In this document: in pieces, positions 57,008 to 64,000 of the stretch
Layout of the letters: each line of letters begins with the position of its first letter
Position numbering within the stretch: position 1 is the first letter of the stretch
Origin: Terfezia claveryi
Taxonomy: Eukaryota > Ascomycota > Pezizomycetes > Pezizales > Pezizaceae
DNA length: 64,000 nt
Assembly (NCBI GenBank): GCA_015179025.1
Contig: WHUX01000197.1
Location: 1 to 64,000 of the forward strand
Reading direction: 5' to 3'
The notes under the pieces: model-generated
The model's input: only the letters and a program-made list of their open reading frames with translations
The model's database searches: none
What the model was told of the DNA's origin: nothing
Position numbers and translations under genes: made by a program

Positions 57008-57285
57008 TGTTGATCAACTTGATTGTTAATGCTTCGCTCTTTGTTCTGCACAACTTCTTTGTTATCCTTTGTCCTGCAAACCTTACTATTGTGTGTCGTC
57101 ATTATTGTCTGCTGTCGCTACTCTCTGCTTTGTTCTACTGTTGCTATCGCAAGTCTCTTGCTCCGTGGTTTATTTAAACCAGACAAAAGTCCTGTCTATA
57201 TCGATCAATAAGTCAATTAAGATAACTGAGATACAAGCAATCTTCCGCTGCATATGAACTTATTCTTGCTGTAGTTTTACAACAG
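57008..57285 (+). repeat. Ty1/copia 5' LTR (~278 bp)
   Basis: Starts TGTTGATCAACTTG and ends TTTTACAACA. It is followed by GGTAATGAGC, close to the half-tRNA-Met primer site of fungal copia elements. The gag frame follows at 57440. Confidence 0.68.
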
Positions 57286-57309
57286 GTAATGAGCTCCGGT
57301 TAGCACACT

Positions 57310-57432
57310 TGCTCTCTCGCAAGCTCTCTCTCATCGAAGCTCTCTCGCAAGCTCTCTCGCAAGCTCTCTCGCAAGCTCTCTCGCAAAGCTCTCTCGCAAG
57401 CTCTCTCGCAAAGCTCTCTCTACGCTCGCAAC
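57310..57432 (+). repeat. 11/12-bp leader minisatellite
   Basis: About ten units of AGCTCTCTCGCA or AAGCTCTCTCGC between the LTR and the gag start, in the untranslated leader. Confidence 0.88.
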
Positions 57433-57439
57433 CTCTCCA

Positions 57440-57922
57440 ATGTCCAATCCATTGCCATCCGATTACTATGTTACCAAAGTGAGGTCGGTTCCGAGACTCA
57501 CGCACGGAAACTTTGCTGCCTGGGCAAATGCTGTTAAGTATACACTTATCGGGATGAATTGCTGGGGGATTGTGATAGGCACCGAAAAGCCTCCGAGCGT
57601 TCCTGAAGACAATGAAGAAATGAAGAAATATATGAAGCGATCAAACAAGGTGGTATCGGTGCTATATGGATCCATAACCCCAGCGATCCAAACTTATGTC
57701 GCTGGCTTAACTGACGCTGCAGAGATGTGGGCGACTTTATCTAAGACGATGGACATCGTACAGAATGAGTCTGGATCGTCACATATGAGAGACAAGTTTC
57801 ACCATGAATTCTTCGGTCCAAATGGCACAATCGCACAGAAGATCCTAGCGGCAACATCTACAGTAGCTTTCTATGTTTTAGTCTACATTTGGGTTAGCTT
57901 CATCATTGACGATACCTTTTAA
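57440..57922 (+). pseudogene. Ty1/copia gag N-terminal fragment
   Basis: The ATG at 57440 opens a frame with LTHGNFAAWANAVKYTL, CWGIVIGTEKPPS and AEMWATLSKTMD, typical of copia gag (UBN2/DUF4219-type). Homology ends near 57860 and unrelated sequence carries the frame to 57922. No protease, integrase or RT follows, so only the 5' end of the element remains. Confidence 0.82.
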
Positions 57923-58381
57923 GTACTCAGTGTGTTCTGACAACCAGCGTTTTTTTGTATTCGTGCAGCATTTTATACGCAGAGGTGAAGAGTAACAGCC
58001 AAAACTTCTGCCTAAGGACCTCAAAACTCGAGAGGGCACTCCATTCCAACTATCAAGTATTTGTGGGCAGGTATATAACATATTTCGTCAGTGGCAAACT
58101 CGTCAAGGGTGTTTGTGCTTGGTTTGTTTTTCATCGCCACTAATCATAGGATAGGACGTATGCTATAGCTGCAACCTCAAGGCCGTACGTACCAACCTCA
58201 GCTATACACTGGTTCCTGGTGTCTGGTTTCTCGGCTCCATCTTTTAACACTAGATCTTCTTCAGTAGGTATACCTGGTGGCTGCACCCAGCCCTGAGCCC
58301 TTCCCCAGACATCGCACGCCGCTGGGGACTGAGATACAGATGAGCTTACATATAAACTTATAGACTACCAGACATTCTGCC

Positions 58382-60539
58382 ATGGCCATCAAGGGTGCTC
58401 GTGAGCATCATTCATCGACCAAGGACCGGAATCTACGCAATGCAAAGAGGGTAGCCCATGGCCGCCCAACAAGCCCCGGCCTCCCTAGACCTGCACTATC
58501 AGCACCTGGGACAGACTCGACTGGGTCTGAGTCGGAGCAGCCCGACAGTCAGGGGTTTTATGACACTATCATTGTTCATCTACCGTAAGTCAAGCCGCCC
58601 CACCTGAAGGGTTGTTAAGCTGCAAGAGTACCGTCTGCTCACTGATATTTCATAGCGCTGTACCCTTTGAGCCCGAACCTGCAACCGCATCGCAGCGGGT
58701 CTCCACCCCAAGTGGCAAGCCTGTGGCCGGTAAGCGCAAGCGGCGTGCGGTACCCAAAAGTTCTCATTCATCCTCAGCCTTGCCTGTCACGTGTACTACG
58801 CATGGACGTCCAGCTGCCAAGAAGGTGAAAGTCTCTCGCGACTATACACGTACTGGTACGTCCACCAATCGCAACAGACGCCCCAATATCAGTTGCTGTA
58901 TCAGAGCTGCACAGACTCACGTGCAAAGCTACAACTTTGGCGTTTTCAGTGTGGCACCAGTGGTTGATGGGGGCCATGTAGACATCAGTTCTCCCCCAAG
59001 TTCTTACCAATCAGCGTTTAGTCCAAATCTTCTTCACTCTATCTCAACTCGCGATGGCACTACACGTTCTATACAGCAAAGTCCTATGGTGCTCTTTCCG
59101 CCACTCTCCTGGGTTCAAGATATCGCTTCGCCGGGTTTGAGGCTATCTACGCCATACACTAATGTGTATCCCCTATCAGTGCCTCGCCGGAATGGTTTAA
59201 TTGTAAACACCAGGCTGACTAGGCTTTCCCAGCAACATGCATCAGCTCCGCAGGCGTCCAGATCTTTCCGACTCTCTTTGGTTCAAGAAGTGTCTCCGCC
59301 ACCTGCGCACTACCCGCCAACTTCTGGCCCACCCAAGCAAATTGTGCCAGCTGCAGCTACAGACCCTCCACCCCTTCCCCTCTTCCATGGTCTCTCTTCG
59401 CCAATGTCCATGGGTATGGCCTCATCTTTGCGAGGACTTCCCGGCGCCACGAAGTTCCCAGCCAGTGGCCGGAATATAGCGCGGATTGCATTTTCAGGCT
59501 TCGCAGCAGCCGGCATCTATGCCGATGAAGAAACGCAGATTTTGAGTAATGACGAGCGGTGTGCGGAAGTAGGTAGTGACGGCGCCCCGGATGTTGATAC
59601 TTCCAGTTCCTGCTCCGAAGATGAAACCAAACCCCACATTCTAGAACCCGAGATTGATACCGAGGCTATGTTGAAAAGGCTAGCTGTCAGAAATCCTGCA
59701 TTGGCCAAGCTCTTGTCTTCAGGTTCCAAGAGTGGTAGACAACCCCAGCGAAGGAATGGGTTTGTCCAGGATATCACTGGTAGGATGAAAAAGATCACAG
59801 AGGGAAGCAAGTACTCTTGGCCAGAGGAGAAGATGCCGCTCAAAGTGAATCTTGTAAATAGATTGACTAGAAAGACGAAGAGGACAATGGAAGATGAAGA
59901 AGGTCGAAGGGTGCCAGGGTTTTTTCATAGTGTCAGCTTTGAGGAAAAGTGGGAGGTGAGTGGGGAGAGGGATAATTTCGGTGAGTATACATCTAGAATC
60001 GATACACGAGCATGTAGTAATGACCCAATTTAGATATGCAATCGGTGAAGCAACTGCGAGGCCACGGTTTTGGCAAAAGAACGACGGATAGTGTTGGAAA
60101 TTTGGAAGATAGTCCAATGGGTAGATGTGGAGACAGCACAGATGAAGTCCTGGATACCATTATTGCCAGAATGTCGTCTCCGGAGCTCCCTCCAACTTTA
60201 CGAACAGCAAATGGAACCCCAGCAAGTCCTCGCCTCACCACACCGGCGCTCTCGATTAACACTTCCCAAGCTAGTAGTATCCAAGGAGTTCCTTCCCCAA
60301 TTGTGGCTTCTCCAATTAGTAATTGGTCAAAGGTATTCTATATGCCTGATGACAACTTAGGAGAACTTGCAGGGGAACAAATCACGAAGGATTACCCGTT
60401 GCTCAAGGGAGTTGACACAGATACCCAAGAGGTTGTTGGTGCAGGTGGATCGGGTGGTTTTGTTTGTCAACTTATGAATTTATCCAAACCACTTCATGGG
60501 GTGCAGCCTGTAAGAAGGGGGAGTGTAAGGCTCAGATAA
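58382..60539 (+). CDS. Nuclear-type, largely disordered protein, 677 aa
   Basis: Three exons: 58382-58584, 58656-59980, 60034-60539, joined by introns with GTAAGT...TTTCATAG (71 nt) and GTGAGT...AATTTAG (53 nt); total 678 codons in frame. Basic clusters GKRKRRAVPK and RPAAKKVKVSRD look like nuclear localisation signals. The centre is Ser/Pro-rich. Toward the end of exon 2 a conserved-looking acidic-helical part reads AMLKRLAVRNPALAKLLSSG, and exon 3 holds EVLDTIIARMSSPELPPTLR. No catalytic or DNA-binding domain is recognised. Codon use and intact splicing suggest a real resident gene outside the repeat-rich zone. Confidence 0.75.
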
Positions 60540-63500
60540 CGGAATGGGATGATACGTTGTTGGATGGATCCGAAGCCAGGGCCGCCGCCAGGGTTTTGCA
60601 TAGTTTGAGGTTTTAGCATGATATTGAGAACGATTTGAGTCTTGGCTTTGGGATATACCGCTTGTTATAAGGTTACATGGAGCTCGCATCGGACAGGAAT
60701 TGAATAAGTAAAGGTAGTTATGGTGAGTTTCAAGCAGAATGAGATTTTATGCATGAACAGAGAAGTATGTATATGGAGTTCTACTGGAGCCCGAATATAT
60801 CTAGAGAGTTTATAGGTTATTGGCTAGCTATTACTACAGGATCATACCTACCCACTGATGCACTGCCACTCTTTCACCCGCGTTTGATTCTCTTTTCCAC
60901 GAGTGTCGTCTGCCTTGTACTAACTAGTATTTTCTATACAACTAACAGGCCAATGATGTACACTGGTAAGGTACATCGGTATGCACGTATATTCTTAGGT
61001 AGGCACAAAATGGTTAGACTACTTTACCTACAAGTCGTATCTATCCCTGCTGCAAATCCGAAAAGGTTAGAACGTACCTATACCGTATCGTTAAACACCT
61101 TATCCCATTGAATTTGTTCTTCTTATTGACAGCGCTAGCATCGAGCTCCGTATGTAAACCCTCGTCAATGGGTCAAGACCATCATTCAGACTTTAGCATG
61201 GGCCTCGCCGTTCGTATAGTATAACCTTCATACATAATTATGGTGGGAGCTCTAGATCCAAAATTGACAATCAAATCGACCAAGGTACACCCTATTGAAC
61301 CAGACTGCAACGTAAGTAATAGTCAGGGGTCATGCAACCAGACTACGTAAGTAAGTCTGGTTCGCACAATAGCCCCACTAGCATGCATGAGCGCGTGGAC
61401 ATATTCATGGAGCTACCTAGGCCTGTTTTCCACATGATGCCCCTCAATTATTGTCATATATGCACGCAACCCAGTTTGCAGAACACCACATGCGCTTGAA
61501 TCGGGAGCTAATGGGCATATGGCCTTGCTAGACACATAGTGATAATGCTAATAGTTTATCAGCTGGCATGTACGGTATACATATCGTTCCCTCCTCGTTA
61601 TAATTACACAAGTTATGACATCGGCACCATGAGTGAGTAGGTAATGAATCTGAATTACTTCTGGGGCTTTAGATGCGTTGACTCGAGTTTAATTGCTGCA
61701 TGCTGCGTGGTCACCCTAAGCTGCATATAGAAAGTTTGCAAGTATTTGTTTAACTTTGTATCATGTACGGAGTAGATACCTGAATAGCTACAAAAAGGAC
61801 TACGCAAAAATGTAATTAGACGACAATTAAAATGACAATAAAATCAGGGATCAAGGTAATTATCTTATTAGTCTAGCCCTTGAGAGAAAGAGACGCCTTG
61901 AATAAGGGGCGTCATGACGAGTTATCTCCTGTGCATGGCTATCTGTATTAATTCCCACACCCTTTCCAAAACATCCAATGTTTGCTCCAACCATAATTTA
62001 CGCCCACCCGATCCATTACTTTTACAACATATACTTTTGCTGTAATCGCTCCATAGTCCTCACAGCCGAAGTGCACCAGAATTCACTCAAGCTCAACCTA
62101 AACCGTGCCGATACCTATCACACTCTTCTAACATCATTACAGTATCAGAAAAATAGGGGCTTGGACGCTTCCTTTGTTTGTTTATCGTGTGAGAGCGTCG
62201 GAATTAAGAAGGTAATCTTACTAGTAACAGAAAATGCGAGTGCCTTTGTTCAATGTAAAATGTTATCGTTATTGTTACTTTCTCTTAATTTCTCTTACAA
62301 AGGAACAGCAGTTTTTACGGAATCCATTTTTACGTGAAGAATAAGGATGCAGTCTTTGGGAAATCTTCTGGATGCTCTCTTAAGCAATGAAGATTGAGCA
62401 ATATATTACCCTTTTCACGCTTTCGCAAAAAGTAATTCACTGAACGGGAAATACTCGTAGCTGCTCTATTAGCTGAGCCTACACGAGTCTATTATATATA
62501 TCAATCAGTTATCTGATGACTGGGTTGAGAAGCCAGGCAAAGCAGAGTCTTGCTTATTTCACCCGTACCTTCAAGCTCTACCAACCTCAAGGCCTCAAAG
62601 ACCTCCGGTAATTCAGTCACATGTTGCTATTATCAGAAATTTACGACTCACTTTATAACGGGTTTTCATAGTATGGTTGGGGTTTTCATCAGTTTAGGAT
62701 ATGAGCTATCTTTTATCGTTTTTGTTTATAGGCGATAGCGGCTGGCTTTGCAGTGCGCTGAATTGACTCCCTTCTACAATCCACATAGCCCTTCTCATGA
62801 TCAGTCAAGCACGAGTGTTTTCCTACTTATGAGTATGGGAACATAGAAACCAGGTATAAGGTTGAATGGTATAGTGTAGTATTGGTGTAGAGAACATCAG
62901 AACATTTGGAATGGCATTCGCGTTGATGTAGGATGTGGTATTCGCGCTGATATTATGGTTGGCTCGTCATGACGAGCCCCATTGCTACCTCTCAAAACAG
63001 CTAGATATTTAAGCTGCTGCTTTTCCTGCAACCAGACTATGTATTGGTTTTCAACCTAGTATTTTTTAGTTAGCCTCATGCTCAGCTAGCTAAGTGGCAA
63101 TGCATATGCTCCCAAAGGAAGGTAGTTAGTAGTTAGTCCTGGTTGGATAATTAGGAAATCCATTTTCTTCAGTTTGTAATCTTCAAGAGATGTGACCTCC
63201 GAGAATCTTGTAAATACTTTGTCAATCTGTGGCTCACGAAGTTTCGTTTCATTTTCTGGGCCTGTATTTGGCTACGCATATAAAACAGTACGTTCAAAAT
63301 TCACACAGCCATCTTACATTATGTCTCACGTGGGCACTTATGGCACTGAATATTAAGGGGAGGTAACACAGCTACAATCGCCAAAAGCGCCCGCTTGAAA
63401 GCTTCAAAATTTAGAGAAGGACGCAGTCTATTATTCATATTTTTGAGGCTATCTAAGAGGCACAATGATCTATAGGACTGAAGTCATTTCGGAGCACTAA

Positions 63501-64000
63501 ATTGTATAGGGAATGGCGCATTTCCCCACTTACCTGAAGGCCGTTACAGGGTCTATAAACCTAGAGATAGAAACTATAATAAGCTCAAACTCCATTCAAA
63601 AAGCCAACCTCGAATTCACAAATTGAGTGCAATTATGCAGGTGTCTACGAGGGGGCCATTTGACTGTGTTACCAAGTCTGGTAGCTTTAAAGTCGGTTTT
63701 GTTGATCGAGACTAGTTTTGTTTTAGTCTGGTTTTTTCTTTGTTATTAACTTCTGTACCTACATTCAGCCCTAGACAGGCATTTTAAAGTCGGAGCCTAA
63801 GGCTATGACCAACCAGACTAGGCTATATCCTGGATCCAAACATGGAGCGGATTGGTTTAAAAGCCCATGGAATAATCCCCAATGATATTTCGGTGGTTTT
63901 TGCACCTCCATACTAGTGGTATGACAGAACCGCATAAACCCGAGAGTGCTGCATAAACTGGAGACAGAAGGTTGTCGGTACGCTACATGTCGGGTGGGCC
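60540..64000. other. Non-coding tail with TAGTCTGGTT motifs and palindromes
   Basis: No supported gene. AACCAGACTA/TAGTCTGGTT copies lie at 61298, 61336, 61354, 63030, 63724 and 63811. Palindromes: GGCTCGTCATGACGAGCC (62961-62978) and CGTCATGACG (61910-61919). The 63724-63820 pair forms a ~97-bp TA-flanked inverted-repeat unit. Confidence 0.5.

Noticed and set aside
1..64000. tRNA or rRNA genes
   Set aside because: No cloverleaf-like box A/box B pair or rRNA-like block was noticed by eye; a covariance-model scan would be decisive.

Overview
The window reads as nuclear DNA of a filamentous ascomycete (Pezizomycotina). Genes are split by short introns of about 50-90 nt with GTATGT/GTAAGT-type donors and CTAAC-like branch points. 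Fungal protein families (TPR-CHAT, fucose-lectin-like, jacalin-like) are present. AT-rich, stop-riddled transposon remnants look like repeat-induced point mutation (RIP). I see no rRNA, tRNA or CRISPR array. The species cannot be named from the sequence.

Layout. 0-5.2 kb is AT-rich transposon debris: a broken two-ORF DNA transposon, a 1.6-kb foldback element and a possible solo LTR. 5.3-7.2 kb holds a wrecked copy of a jacalin-like/putative pore-former gene. 8.97-13.3 kb holds a long single-exon TPR-CHAT protein with 20 near-identical 42-residue repeats. 16.4-23.4 kb is a minus-strand tandem cluster: a second, largely open copy of the jacalin-like gene, a third fragment of it, and three copies of a small two-exon gene, of which only one is intact. 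24.1-26.1 kb holds a membrane protein with a long Lys/Glu/Gln tail, followed by two divergent membrane-plus-coiled-coil genes (27.4-29.3 kb) and decayed sequence to 33.5 kb. 33.5-37.4 kb holds two tandem genes resembling fungal fucose-specific lectins. A third lectin copy at 39.4 kb is split by an 11-kb Ty3/gypsy chromovirus (39.58-50.58 kb, 5-bp target duplication CTACC).

Inside the chromovirus protease region sits a 5.46-kb near-perfect palindromic element (43.34-48.80 kb). Each of its arms carries a ~1.2-kb array of a 23-bp repeat that is open in all six frames. A second long-TIR foldback (51.0-52.8 kb), an inverted ~40-bp repeat array (54.5-55.5 kb), a small beta-trefoil-like gene (55.9-56.5 kb), a truncated Ty1/copia 5' end (57.0-57.9 kb) and a three-exon nuclear-type disordered protein (58.4-60.5 kb) follow. 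The last 3.4 kb looks non-coding.

How it fits together (inference). Lectin-like, trefoil-like, putative pore-forming and CHAT genes, repeatedly duplicated and broken and sitting among transposons, look like a fast-evolving chemical-defence or self/non-self island. The recurring neighbour pair [small gene, jacalin-like gene] is the best candidate for an undescribed two-component system. The frame-independent 23-bp repeat inside the giant palindrome is the strangest structural feature.
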